Position numbers and translations under genes: made by a program. The notes under the pieces are model-generated. The model did not search any database, was not told the origin of the DNA, and worked only from the letters and a program-made list of their open reading frames with translations. A stretch of DNA of 64,000 nucleotides from JAGWBD01 sp965220615 (GTDB taxonomy: Bacteria > Chloroflexota > Anaerolineae > Aggregatilineales > Phototrophicaceae). Shown here in pieces: positions 8,359-16,471 of the stretch. Positions within the stretch are counted from its first letter, which is position 1, and every line of letters starts with the position of its first letter. The stretch lies in contig CBDCQL010000002.1 of NCBI GenBank assembly GCA_965220615.1, positions 1,550,001-1,614,000 on the forward strand. The letters are read 5' to 3'.

Positions 8359-8989
8359 GCATGCTTCCTTCCCGCGCCAGCGAGGGCATTTCGTCAATGT
8401 AACGGTAGTATTGCTGCAGGTCGTCAGCCATGTCGATGTCCAGCGCCAGCGTGTTGGAGTGGTATTCCCGCAGTCTTATGCCGGCGGCGTGCGCCAGTAG
8501 CCGGTGGCGCGAAAAACTGCCTTCGCCATAGGCGAAACCGATGATGCCCGGTGGGCGCATGAACAGGGCATTGGTGCCGTCGCGCTGCGCGTCGGTGGCG
8601 ATGACCACGCAGGGCCCTTCACTGCCCCGGTTGATGAGGGCGCCGAGGTCCTTCGCTTCCAGCAGCGGCAAATCGGCCGGCAACACCAACACGGAATCGC
8701 CGCCCCAGCCGGCGACGACCTGGGTGGCTCGACCCAGCGCGGCGTTCAACTCCGGCGAACCGGCTTCCTGCACGGTGCGCAACCCGTATTCCCTTGCGAT
8801 CGCCAGCGCTTCACTGTCGCGACTGATCACCAGGGTGCCCAGGATTTGCGGCGCGTTTTGCACGACCTGCAGGACGTGCCGCAACATGCGTTCAGCCAGC
8901 AGGCGTCGCTGTTGCGGCGACAATACATCCGCCAGGCGGCTCTTGGCGCGCCGCAGCGGCTTGACGGGCACAATTGCCCAGGTGCTCAT
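8351..8989 (-). CDS. cofC: 2-phospho-L-lactate (or phosphoenolpyruvate) guanylyltransferase
   Basis: CofC/FbiD activates 2-phospholactate or phosphoenolpyruvate with GTP, the step before transfer to the deazaflavin FO. The protein has 212 residues and the family pattern: an N-terminal WAIVPVKPLRRAKSRLADVL, RRLLAERMLRHVL, SVLVLPADLPLL with the metal-binding aspartate, and GTNALFMRPP. Its ATG overlaps the stop of cofD by 4 bases. The dehydro-F420 reductase candidate upstream suggests that phosphoenolpyruvate could be the substrate, as in the FbiD route of actinobacteria. That is inference and cannot be settled by sequence alone. Confidence 0.9.
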   Translation of the reverse strand: MSTWAIVPVKPLRRAKSRLADVLSPQQRRLLAERMLRHVLQVVQNAPQILGTLVISRDSEALAIAREYGLRTVQEAGSPELNAALGRATQVVAGWGGDSVLVLPADLPLLEAKDLGALINRGSEGPCVVIATDAQRDGTNALFMRPPGIIGFAYGEGSFSRHRLLAHAAGIRLREYHSNTLALDIDMADDLQQYYRYIDEMPSLAREGSMHE

Positions 8990-9954
8990 GAATCTTCCCT
9001 TTCAGGGACGTGCGGCGGGCGCCAGGTGGCGGACCAGTCGAGGATTTCCCGCGCCAGGCGCGCGCGCGCGTCTTCGTCGTCCATCACGGTGTCCGCGCCC
9101 AGCAGGCGCAGGCCGGCAGTCGGTGGCACCGCGTCGCGTTCATCATACACGAAAGCGTCGAGAATATCGCCATACAGGCCGCAAACCGTCGCGGCCGCCG
9201 GATTCAGACCAAAATCGGCCATCAGTCGGGCCGCCGGGCCCTTGAGGGCCGCACCGCGGATGACGGGCGTGACGGCCACCACGGGCGCGGCCGCCTGGCG
9301 CAGGGCAGCCCTGAGACCCGGCACGGCCAGGATCGGCAGGATAGAGAGCCAGGGGTTGGAAGGCGCCAGCACCACCAGCGTCGCACTGGCGAGCGCGTCC
9401 CGGACTTCGGCCGTCATTCGCGCCCGGCGAAGGCCGGCCAGGCGCAGGGAACGCACCGGGGGCCGCCAGCGCTCACGCACGAACCAGGTCTGGAAATCCA
9501 GTTCGCCGCCCTCGCGGGTTTGCACCATGGTGGCGACGGGCTCGTCGCACATGGGCAGCAGGATCTGGTCGACACCCAGGGCGGCCGCCAGACGCGCCGT
9601 GACCTCCGTCAGGCGCAGGCCTTGCGCCAGCCAGTGGCTGCGCAGGACCTGCGTCGCCAGGTCCTGGTCCCCCAGTTGAAACCAGCCTTCTTCGCCAAGG
9701 CGTTGCAACGCCCGCAACATGTGGCGGCTGTCATCCCGCAGACCCCAGCCGCGTTGCGGGTCGGCCAGCCCCGCGAGGTTGTACATGACCGTATCGAGGT
9801 CGGGGCAAACGCGCAGGCCGTAATGGTGAAAGTCGTCGGCAGTATTGACGATCACGGTCAACTGCCCGGGCGCCAGCACCTGCGCCAGACCATGCGCCAG
9901 GCGCGAGCCCCCGACCCCGCCGGCCAGACACACGACCGTCCCGCCTAACGCCAC
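8986..9954 (-). CDS. cofD: 2-phospho-L-lactate transferase (F420 biosynthesis)
   Basis: CofD/FbiA transfers the phospholactyl (or phosphoenolpyruvyl) group from the GDP-activated donor to FO, giving F420-0 or its dehydro form. The N-terminus VVCLAGGVGGSRLAHGL is the signature glycine-rich loop of the family. VIVNTADDFHHYGLRVCPDLDTVMYNLAG, MCDEPVATMV, APSNPWLSI and the VVAVTPVI / GPAARLM stretches are also family hallmarks. I start it at GTG 9954, where GAGGTA precedes and the signature begins 9 residues later; the open frame extends to 10095 but those residues match nothing. It overlaps the nitroreductase stop by about 10 bases and cofC by 4, so it is translationally coupled on both sides. 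Confidence 0.92.
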   Translation of the reverse strand: MALGGTVVCLAGGVGGSRLAHGLAQVLAPGQLTVIVNTADDFHHYGLRVCPDLDTVMYNLAGLADPQRGWGLRDDSRHMLRALQRLGEEGWFQLGDQDLATQVLRSHWLAQGLRLTEVTARLAAALGVDQILLPMCDEPVATMVQTREGGELDFQTWFVRERWRPPVRSLRLAGLRRARMTAEVRDALASATLVVLAPSNPWLSILPILAVPGLRAALRQAAAPVVAVTPVIRGAALKGPAARLMADFGLNPAAATVCGLYGDILDAFVYDERDAVPPTAGLRLLGADTVMDDEDARARLAREILDWSATWRPPHVPEREDS

Positions 9955-10568
9955 AGCAGTACCTCGTCGAGGGGGCGGCGCCCCCTGCTGCGGGTCTGCG
10001 CCGGCCAGCCCAGGGTGACCAGGCCCTGGGGCTGCCAGTCCGCCGGCAATTGCAGGGCAGCGGCCACTACGTCCGGGCAAAAGAGGGGCGCGCACATCCA
10101 GCAGGCGCCCAGACCCAGGGCATGCGCCGCCAGCAGCAGGTTCTGTCCGGCCATGGCCGTGCCCTGCACCGCCATCGTGTGTTCGGCCGCGCGGCGTTGC
10201 GGGTCCGGATAGGCGTCCATGTCGCGCATACTCAGACAGAGCAGAATGAGCACGGGCGCGCCGGTCATGCGTTCGTAGGAACGGCCCACGTCCGCTTCAA
10301 TGATCGCCCCGGGTACGCCGTCGGCCTGCAGATCCTGGCGCAGGCGCTCCCCCATGGCCCGCGCCAGCCCGGCCCTGTCGTCCTCCTCCTGGAGCACGAC
10401 AAAGCGCCAGGGCTGGCGGTTGTGGGCCGAAGGCGCCTGGATCGCTGCCTCCAATACCCGTTGCAGCAGCGCGCGCGGGGGCCTCTCGGGCCGGTACCGG
10501 CGCAGGGAACGGCGCGCATGGAGCAGTTCAAGCAGTGCGTCCTCTGTCGGACGCCGGGTGCCATTCAT
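9945..10568 (-). CDS. Nitroreductase-family protein, possible dehydro-F420-0 reductase
   Basis: This is an FMN-binding nitroreductase fold protein of 207 residues. It has the RRSLRRYRPERPP start, QAPSAHNRQPWRFVVL (FMN phosphate loop), GTAMAGQNLLLAAHALGLGACWM and the VTLGWPAQ end typical of the family. In actinobacteria the same domain is fused to the C-terminus of CofE as FbiB and reduces dehydro-F420-0. Here the gene lies 10 bases after cofE, in the same order as the fused protein. This makes an F420 role far more likely than a detoxifying nitroreductase. The alternative is a generic FMN oxidoreductase. Confidence 0.82.
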   Translation of the reverse strand: MNGTRRPTEDALLELLHARRSLRRYRPERPPRALLQRVLEAAIQAPSAHNRQPWRFVVLQEEDDRAGLARAMGERLRQDLQADGVPGAIIEADVGRSYERMTGAPVLILLCLSMRDMDAYPDPQRRAAEHTMAVQGTAMAGQNLLLAAHALGLGACWMCAPLFCPDVVAAALQLPADWQPQGLVTLGWPAQTRSRGRRPLDEVLLWR

Positions 10569-10578
10569 CCGTCGCCGC

Positions 10579-11340
10579 TCAGCGATACAGGTCCTGCGCG
10601 GCGGGGCGCAGCAGATCGCGGGCGCGACCGTCCTGCGGCGGATGCTGCAGGCCGCGCAGCAGAACCACCGGTCGACCTTCGTCGCCCTCGCCGCCCGCCA
10701 GTTGGGCCGCCGAGGCGATCATGTCGGCGTGGCCCTGCATGCTCACGCGCAGTTCCCGGCCATGCAGGTCGGGCTGGCCGCGCAGGTCGAGCAGGGCCGG
10801 CAGACCCGCCACGCCGATGGCCACGCCCACCGTGCCCAGGCGGAAGGGTCGACCGTGCGAGTCCATGATCACCACGCCGGGCGCGCAGCCCGCGTCGGCC
10901 AGGGCGGCCCGCAGCCGGACGGCACTGGCGTCCGGATCGCAGGGCAGCAGTACGACCAGGTCGTCGTCACCGCCGGCGTTGGAATGGTCGATGCCGGCGT
11001 TGGCCGAGACGAAACCGAGGCGGTGCACGCTCACCAGCACCTCCGGCGCCTGGCGGGATATGGCCTGACTTTCGCGCAGGACCAGTTCCACCAGACGGGC
11101 GTCCTTGCCGATCAGGGCGGCCCGTTTCAGCGCCTCTGCCCCCGGCGTGACCGACGACAGCCGAACGAAGCGTCCCTCGGCCCGGGAAACGATCTTGGAA
11201 CTGACGGCCAGCACGTCACCTTCAACCAGGGACAGCCCGGCGCGTTCCAGCGCGGCCAGAATCAGGGCCGCCAAGTCGTCGCCGGGACGCACCAGCGGAA
11301 TGCCCGGCAGGGCCAGCAACTGCAGGGCCCCGGCTCTCAT
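10579..11340 (-). CDS. cofE: Coenzyme F420-0:L-glutamate ligase
   Basis: CofE adds L-glutamates to F420-0 with GTP. The 253-residue protein has the family start LQLLALPGIPLVRPGDDLAALI, VEGDVLAVSSKIVSRAEGR, the metal and GTP region RESQAISRQAPEVLVSVHRLGFVSANAGID, the VVIMDSHGRPFRLGTVGVAIGVAG loop and the C-terminal dimer arm. The start ATG overlaps the fno stop by 4 bases and the nitroreductase gene follows after 10 bases. The pair cofE plus nitroreductase equals a split FbiB. FO synthase genes (cofG/cofH) are not in the window and must be elsewhere. Confidence 0.93.
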   Translation of the reverse strand: MRAGALQLLALPGIPLVRPGDDLAALILAALERAGLSLVEGDVLAVSSKIVSRAEGRFVRLSSVTPGAEALKRAALIGKDARLVELVLRESQAISRQAPEVLVSVHRLGFVSANAGIDHSNAGGDDDLVVLLPCDPDASAVRLRAALADAGCAPGVVIMDSHGRPFRLGTVGVAIGVAGLPALLDLRGQPDLHGRELRVSMQGHADMIASAAQLAGGEGDEGRPVVLLRGLQHPPQDGRARDLLRPAAQDLYR

Positions 11341-12014
11341 GCGTCATCCAGACCCGTGATCCGAATGCCGCTGTGTACGCCGCCATAACGGCGGTTGATG
11401 AAGAGCAACACCGGCGTCAGCGATTCCACGGCCACGGCATTGGCCAGCTGGCCGGCGTGCAGGCCCCGCATGCCGGCCGCCGCGGCCAGCGCCACGACGG
11501 TTTCGCGCGCGGCGGGGTCGTTGCCGCAGACCAGCACGTCGCAATCGACCGTCGCTACCCCGTCGTCCAGCACCTCGGCGCTGACGTTCTGGAAGGCGGC
11601 AACCACGCTCACGTCCTGCCCCAGAAATTCCTGGGCTTCCAGCGCGGCGGCCTGACCCGGCGGCAGTTGTACGCGACGCACGGCGGGGGGACGCAGGGGC
11701 ACGGTCAGGTCCACCAGTACCTTGCCCTGCAAGGCCGGTCGCACCCGTTCCAGCGTGGGCCGGTGCGCGCTGTAGGGCACGCTGAGCACGACGAGGTCGG
11801 CGGCGTCGGCCGCGGCATGGTTTTCGGCGCCGCGAATGTCCGCCCCCGCTGCGCGGGCCTGCAAGGTCGCCGCGTGGCTGCGGGCGCGTTCTTCCGCCCG
11901 CGAGCCGATGATCAGCGGATAGCCGGCGCGCGCCCAGCGCAGCGCCAGTCCGGAACCCTCCGCGCCCGTGCCGCCCAGTACCGCGATGCTGAACCTTTCC
12001 CCGGTCCCGCCCAT
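11337..12014 (-). CDS. F420H2:NADP oxidoreductase (NADPH-dependent F420 reductase)
   Basis: This enzyme exchanges hydride between NADP(H) and F420. The protein begins with a Rossmann loop of the diagnostic form IAVLGGTGAEGSGLALRWARAGY and continues with GSRAEERA (NADP 2'-phosphate recognition). VVLSVPYSAH, VLVDLTVPL, VVAAFQNVSAEVL and VLVCGNDPAARETV all match the Fno/NpdG family, and the length of 225 residues is normal. I start at ATG 12014; the frame is open further upstream but the Rossmann fold begins 9 residues after this Met. It sits 32 bases after ssnA and overlaps cofE by 4 bases, so the F420 reduction and synthesis genes share one transcript with the purine-type genes. Confidence 0.9.
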   Translation of the reverse strand: MGGTGERFSIAVLGGTGAEGSGLALRWARAGYPLIIGSRAEERARSHAATLQARAAGADIRGAENHAAADAADLVVLSVPYSAHRPTLERVRPALQGKVLVDLTVPLRPPAVRRVQLPPGQAAALEAQEFLGQDVSVVAAFQNVSAEVLDDGVATVDCDVLVCGNDPAARETVVALAAAAGMRGLHAGQLANAVAVESLTPVLLFINRRYGGVHSGIRITGLDDA

Positions 12015-12046
12015 GTCATTCCCACTCCCTGTATCGCCCGTTTTCG

Positions 12047-13393
12047 TCAATGCGCCCTGTCCGCGTATGTCGCCTGGCGTCGCCACAGCGCCGGCGCCAG
12101 TTCGCGGGCTTCGGCGGCGATGGCGCGCTCGTCCAGGGTCAGGAGTTGCCGGTCCTTCATCAGGACCTGACCCTGGACGATCGTGGTCGTCACCATCGAG
12201 GCCTCGAAACCGAAAAGAATGTGCCAGGGCAGGTTGCCCTCATGCAGCGGCGTGAAGGGCCGGTAGTCCACCAGAATCAGGTCGGCGAGCGCGCCGGGCG
12301 CAAGCTCGCCGAGCTGCGAACCCGGGAAGAACTGACGGGCCAGAGCCGCGTTGTTAGCCGTGGCCATGCGGGCAACGGCGTCGCCCGGCGCCCGGCGCGG
12401 ATCGCGCGCCGCCACCTTGTGCAGCAGATACGCCGCCTTCCATTCGGCCCACATGTTGTTGCCCATGCCGTCGTTGCCGAGGCAGACCGGTATGCCCGCC
12501 GCCAGCATATCGTCCAGCGCCGCGGCGCCCACGCCGTTGTTCATGTTGGAACGCGGCTGGTGGCTGACCCGGACCCCACGCTCCTGCAACAACTCGCATT
12601 CGGCGGCGTCCGCGTGCACGCAGTGCGCGGCGATGGAGCCGGGCCGCCACAGGCCATACTGGTCCAGGCGGGGCACGACGCGCAGCCCACTGCGCCGCAG
12701 GCTGTCCTGCTGGTCGGCCTCGTGTTCGGCCACGTGTATGTGAACGCCCACGCCCGTCGGCAGGACGTCGGCGCAACGGCGCAGGGTCTCGTCACCCAGG
12801 GTCAGGCTGGCGTGCAGGCCAAAGGTCGCGGCGATCCTTTCGCGGTCTGCCGCTGCCTGCAGGAAGCGCAGATTTTCGGCGATGCCGGCTGCCGCCCGCT
12901 CCGGCCCGTCGCGGTCGCTGACCTCGTAGCAGAGCACGGCGCGCAGGCCGGCCTGCTCCACGGCGTCGGCGATGAGGTCCAGACTGCCGTCGATGCAGTT
13001 GGCGCCGGCGTGATGGTCGATGAGCGTGGTCGTGCCGTGTTTGATGGCGTCCACCAGACTGACCAGCGCGCTAATGCGGACGGTGTCGGCATCCAGGGCG
13101 CGGTCCAGCGGCCACCACAGGCGTTCCAGAATCTGCGGGAAATCGGTTGGCGCCGGACCCGGAATGGCCATGCCGCGCGCCAGGGCGCCATAGAAATGGG
13201 TGTGCGCGCAGATGTTGCCGGGCATGACCAACTGGCCGTCTGCGTCCAGCGTCTCCGCCTGCGGGTAGCGCCGCCGCAGCGCGGCAGACGGCCCCATGGC
13301 GCCGATGCGCCCGTCCTGCAGCAGGAGGGCATGGTCAGCCAGCAGACGGGGGTCGGCGCCCCAGGTGACCAGCGTGGCGTTGTGGATCAGCAC
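12047..13393 (-). CDS. ssnA: SsnA-type amidohydrolase/deaminase
   Basis: This is a metal-dependent amidohydrolase of 448 residues, related to chlorohydrolases and guanine deaminases. The metal and active-site motifs are present: CAHTHFYGAL, TTTLIDHHAGANCIDGS, GLHASLTLGDETL, HIHVAEHEAD, AHCVHADAAE and CLGNDGMGNN. SsnA is a regular member of the yge/yqe purine-degradation cluster, but its substrate is not firmly known. Deamination of a purine or of a ring-opened amino-imidazole is plausible. The start is GTG 13393 directly before LIHNATLVTWG, the usual first strand. It lies in the same run as the carbamoyltransferase and YgeY genes and is followed by the F420 block after 32 bases. Confidence 0.87.
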   Translation of the reverse strand: MLIHNATLVTWGADPRLLADHALLLQDGRIGAMGPSAALRRRYPQAETLDADGQLVMPGNICAHTHFYGALARGMAIPGPAPTDFPQILERLWWPLDRALDADTVRISALVSLVDAIKHGTTTLIDHHAGANCIDGSLDLIADAVEQAGLRAVLCYEVSDRDGPERAAAGIAENLRFLQAAADRERIAATFGLHASLTLGDETLRRCADVLPTGVGVHIHVAEHEADQQDSLRRSGLRVVPRLDQYGLWRPGSIAAHCVHADAAECELLQERGVRVSHQPRSNMNNGVGAAALDDMLAAGIPVCLGNDGMGNNMWAEWKAAYLLHKVAARDPRRAPGDAVARMATANNAALARQFFPGSQLGELAPGALADLILVDYRPFTPLHEGNLPWHILFGFEASMVTTTIVQGQVLMKDRQLLTLDERAIAAEARELAPALWRRQATYADRAH

Positions 13394-13448
13394 AGGCGGC
13401 GCCTGCCCGTGGGCAGGGGACGACGGACAAGAGCAGCGGCCATGTCCG

Positions 13449-14009
13449 TCAGGGCGCCGGCGTGGCCGGCGCCAGACAATCGTCGTCCAGCAGGAGCGGC
13501 GCGGCAGCCCCCCGGCGCTTTACCCGACTCTCGAATACGGCCGCAGCCCGCGGGGGCCGGCGGGCAACACGCAGGAATGACGGTTCACGCGCGACGAATC
13601 CCGGCGCCCGGCTGGTCAGATCGCTGACGCAACGCGCCCGGCAAAAGCGGTCCCAGGTGCTGTGAATGAAGGCAAAAACCCGCCGTTCGGGATTCAGCAG
13701 CGGGGGCTCGCGCCAACGCCAGTCTCCCAGCTGGACGCGATAGTAGAGATCGTCCCCGCGCTGCGTTTCATCGGGCAGCAGATCGCGACGGTGCAGGAGC
13801 TCCACACCATTCACCCGGGCGTAGCCGTAGATACCCCCCTGTTCCCGGCCGATCACGCGCGCGCCGGTGAAGAAGGCGATGTATTCGGCCGGGACGCCCT
13901 GCGGCATGCGGGCCACCGGTATCCGGTACCATCCCTCATCGCACGCCAGGCGCAGGTCCGCGCACCGGGTAATGGCCGCCACCAGGACCCTGTCTTCAGG
14001 CCAGCTCAT
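13449..14009 (-). CDS. Unknown protein within the purine-type operon
   Basis: This 186-residue protein is not one I recognise. It begins MSWPEDRVLVAAITRCADLRLA and has alternating hydrophobic and charged stretches typical of a beta-rich soluble protein (GWYRIPVARMPQG, EYIAFFTGARVIG, GIYGYARV). It also has a conserved-looking WRWREPPLL and a FIHSTWDRF segment. The C-terminal third is Arg-Ala-Pro-rich and low in complexity. There is no signal peptide or membrane segment. It lies 27 bases downstream of the PLP-enzyme gene and 55 bases upstream of ssnA on the same strand, so it is probably part of the pathway or of an unrelated Chloroflexota protein family carried along. No function can be assigned. 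Confidence 0.7.
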   Translation of the reverse strand: MSWPEDRVLVAAITRCADLRLACDEGWYRIPVARMPQGVPAEYIAFFTGARVIGREQGGIYGYARVNGVELLHRRDLLPDETQRGDDLYYRVQLGDWRWREPPLLNPERRVFAFIHSTWDRFCRARCVSDLTSRAPGFVAREPSFLRVARRPPRAAAVFESRVKRRGAAAPLLLDDDCLAPATPAP

Positions 14010-14036
14010 CCCTGCCAGACTCCAGCCAGTTTGCGT

Positions 14037-15434
14037 TCAGGATGCCGCCGCAGCGTTGGCCGCCCGCAGCCGCTGCAGACGGGCATCGATGTCGCCGACC
14101 TTTCGCTGCTCCGCCGCCCACCATGCCGGGTCCCGTTGCGCATCCAGCTCCTCGACTGACTTGCCCTGCTGCTCCACCCAGGTGTAGTACTTCAGGTTGT
14201 GCCAGCGCTGTCGCACCTCGGGGGTTCCGGGCAGGATCCAGTCCCTGCCGACGCCGCGGAACAAGCGCTCAATGCGCCCGGTGGCCGCCGCCTCATCCAG
14301 TTCCCCGCAGGTCCGGGCCATGTCAGCCATCACCGAATGGTAGCGATCGAGGGCGTCGGTCGCCACCGTCACCACCAGGTCGTCGGCGCCGAAGCCATAG
14401 TGCCGCACCGTCTTGATGGCGCCCAGGATATTGCACACGCCGCTGATGCCCAGATGCGTACCGAGCGGCGCCACCAGCGCGGGGTCCGCGCCGTAACGGT
14501 CCACCAGCACGCGACGCGCGCGCGCCTCGCTCAACAGCTGCAGGCCCTGCTTGCAGGCCAGGTCATCGATACACATCAGGGCATCCATGTTGAGAACGTT
14601 GTGAATCCAGGTCACGTGTTTGTCGCCGATGCCCTCGATGTCGTGGGCGCCGTAGCCGTTGTTGTAGAGCGTCGGGCACTGCTGCGGCTCCAGGCCCACA
14701 ATCTTGTGTTGAGGCCAGATCTGTTTGAGCCGGTCGCCGGCGGCGATCGTGCCGGCGCTGCCCATGGCCGACACGAAGGCCGACGCGACGCCGACGCCGA
14801 TGCCGGCCCCCGCCAGTTCGCCGGCGAGCTCCGCGACGGCGTTGCCGGTGACGTAATAGTGAAAACGGTAGTTGCCCATCACCTCAAACTGGTTGAGGAC
14901 GCGGACGTGATCGCCGCTGGCGCGCAATCGCTTCGTCTCGTCGTAGATCTCTTTCACGTTGCTCTCCGAGCCTTCTGTGCGGCGGATGCGCGCGCCATAG
15001 CCTTCGATGCGCTCAAATCGCTCGCGGCTCATGCCCTCGGGCAACACCACCAGGCTGTCGCAGCCCATACGACCGCCGACCCAGGCGCCGCCGATGCCGT
15101 AGTTTCCGGTCGAGGGCCACACCAGGGTGTGCCGCGCCGGGTCTACCTCGCCCGTCAGCACCTGTTCCAGCAGCACGGAATACGCCGCGCCGACCTTGTG
15201 GCTGCCCGAGGGGAAATCGCGGCCGTAGAGCACGGCGATCGGCGTCTCGACGCCGGTCAGTTGCGGCGGCAGGATGAAGGCCATGATGCGGTCGTCGGCG
15301 TCGCGCCAGCTGATGTTGAAGAGGTTGTGCGCGTCCAGCGGGTCCCTGTCACGGACCTGCAGGGCGCGCCGGCGAGTCTCCGCCCCGATGCGGGCGGGCC
15401 GCAACATCTCGTCAAAGGTCGGTCCGGTGATCAC
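14037..15434 (-). CDS. PLP-dependent fold-type-II lyase/synthase-like enzyme
   Basis: This is a 465-residue member of the cysteine synthase/threonine dehydratase superfamily. The PLP lysine lies in FPSGSHKVGAAYSVL, the asparagine and glycine loop is WPSTGNYGIGGAWV, and SAMGSAGTIAAGDRL is the likely phosphate-binding glycine loop. It is longer than ordinary cysteine synthases, with a C-terminal helical tail rich in Arg and Ala. YgeX, the diaminopropionate ammonia-lyase of the yge cluster, is also a fold-II PLP enzyme, so this may take its place in releasing ammonia from an amino-acid-like product. That is inference. The start is GTG 15434, overlapping the glycosyltransferase stop by 4 bases. 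Confidence 0.82.
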   Translation of the reverse strand: MITGPTFDEMLRPARIGAETRRRALQVRDRDPLDAHNLFNISWRDADDRIMAFILPPQLTGVETPIAVLYGRDFPSGSHKVGAAYSVLLEQVLTGEVDPARHTLVWPSTGNYGIGGAWVGGRMGCDSLVVLPEGMSRERFERIEGYGARIRRTEGSESNVKEIYDETKRLRASGDHVRVLNQFEVMGNYRFHYYVTGNAVAELAGELAGAGIGVGVASAFVSAMGSAGTIAAGDRLKQIWPQHKIVGLEPQQCPTLYNNGYGAHDIEGIGDKHVTWIHNVLNMDALMCIDDLACKQGLQLLSEARARRVLVDRYGADPALVAPLGTHLGISGVCNILGAIKTVRHYGFGADDLVVTVATDALDRYHSVMADMARTCGELDEAAATGRIERLFRGVGRDWILPGTPEVRQRWHNLKYYTWVEQQGKSVEELDAQRDPAWWAAEQRKVGDIDARLQRLRAANAAAAS

Positions 15435-16471
15435 GCCTCACCCTCGCTTTCCTGCGTTGATTCATTCGAAGACTGCTCCCCGTTAGCGGCGCGGGTGGCA
15501 TCCCGCCCGCGCCGGGCGCCGGCTTCCCTGGCAGCAAAGCCCGTTCTGTGCGCCACCAGATAGAGCGGCCGCTGCCGCACCTCGTCGAAAATTCGCGCCA
15601 CATACTGTCCCATGACAAAGAGAAAGAAAAGCTGAAAGGCCCCCAGCAGCAGCAGCATGACGATGGTGGTCACCTGACCGCCCAGAAAGCCGGGGCCCAG
15701 CGCAAGACGCATGAGCGAAATGATCGGCACTGCCAGCACCGACAGGACGCCCAGGAAGAGGCTGAAGTAAATCATGACCTGCAGCGGAAACCAGGAGAAC
15801 CCGGTGATGGCGTCCAGCGCGAAGCGCAGCATTTTGCGCAGCGGGTACTTGGTCTCGCCGGCGTGGCGCGCCTGACGCGCATAGCGCACGCCGGTCTGGC
15901 GGAAGCCCACCCAGCTGGTCATGCCGCGGATGAAGCGATTGTGTTCGCGCATCGCGTTGAGCGCGTCGACCACCTTGCGGTCCAGCAGGCGAAAATCGCC
16001 GGTATCAAGCGGAATATCCACGTCGGTGATGCGATAAATCAGACGATAAAACACCAGCGCCGTCAGTTTCTTGAAACGGCTCTCGCCTTCCCGCTCGCTG
16101 CGAATGGCGTAGACGACCTCGTGGCCTGCGCGCCAGCGCTCGATCATGTCGAGAATAAGTTCCGGTGGGTCCTGCAGGTCACCATCGATCAGAATGACGG
16201 CCTCGCCGGCGGCGTGGTCAAGCCCCGCCGTCACCGCGATCTGGTGGCCGAAATTGCGCGCCAGCCCGAGAATGCGCAGGCGATCGTCCGTCGCGGCCGC
16301 GGCCTCCAGCAACTCCCGCGTGCGATCGCTGCTGCCATCGTCGACGGCCACCAGCTCCCAGGGGGCGCCGGTCTGGTCGAGCACCGCCCGCAGGCGCGCC
16401 AGCAGGGCCGGCACGTTCCCCTCCTCGTTGAAGAGTGGGACAACCACGGAAAAGACAGGTCTGTCGCTCAT
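15431..16471 (-). CDS. Family 2 glycosyltransferase, membrane-anchored (GtrB/DPM1-like)
   Basis: This is a GT2 enzyme of 346 residues that probably moves a sugar from a nucleotide donor to a polyprenyl phosphate. The catalytic domain shows VVVPLFNEEGNVPALL, LVAVDDGSSDRT, ARNFGHQIAVTAGLDHAAGEAVILIDGDLQDPPELI (DxD-type metal site), and TGDFRLLDRKVVDAL. Two membrane helices follow (about 225-250 and 260-290), then a basic tail. This is the architecture of the bactoprenol glucosyltransferase GtrB. It overlaps the genes on both sides by 4 bases each (the threonine-synthase-like gene and the PLP enzyme), so it is truly embedded in the operon although it has no obvious part in purine breakdown. Confidence 0.9.
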   Translation of the reverse strand: MSDRPVFSVVVPLFNEEGNVPALLARLRAVLDQTGAPWELVAVDDGSSDRTRELLEAAAATDDRLRILGLARNFGHQIAVTAGLDHAAGEAVILIDGDLQDPPELILDMIERWRAGHEVVYAIRSEREGESRFKKLTALVFYRLIYRITDVDIPLDTGDFRLLDRKVVDALNAMREHNRFIRGMTSWVGFRQTGVRYARQARHAGETKYPLRKMLRFALDAITGFSWFPLQVMIYFSLFLGVLSVLAVPIISLMRLALGPGFLGGQVTTIVMLLLLGAFQLFFLFVMGQYVARIFDEVRQRPLYLVAHRTGFAAREAGARRGRDATRAANGEQSSNESTQESEGEA

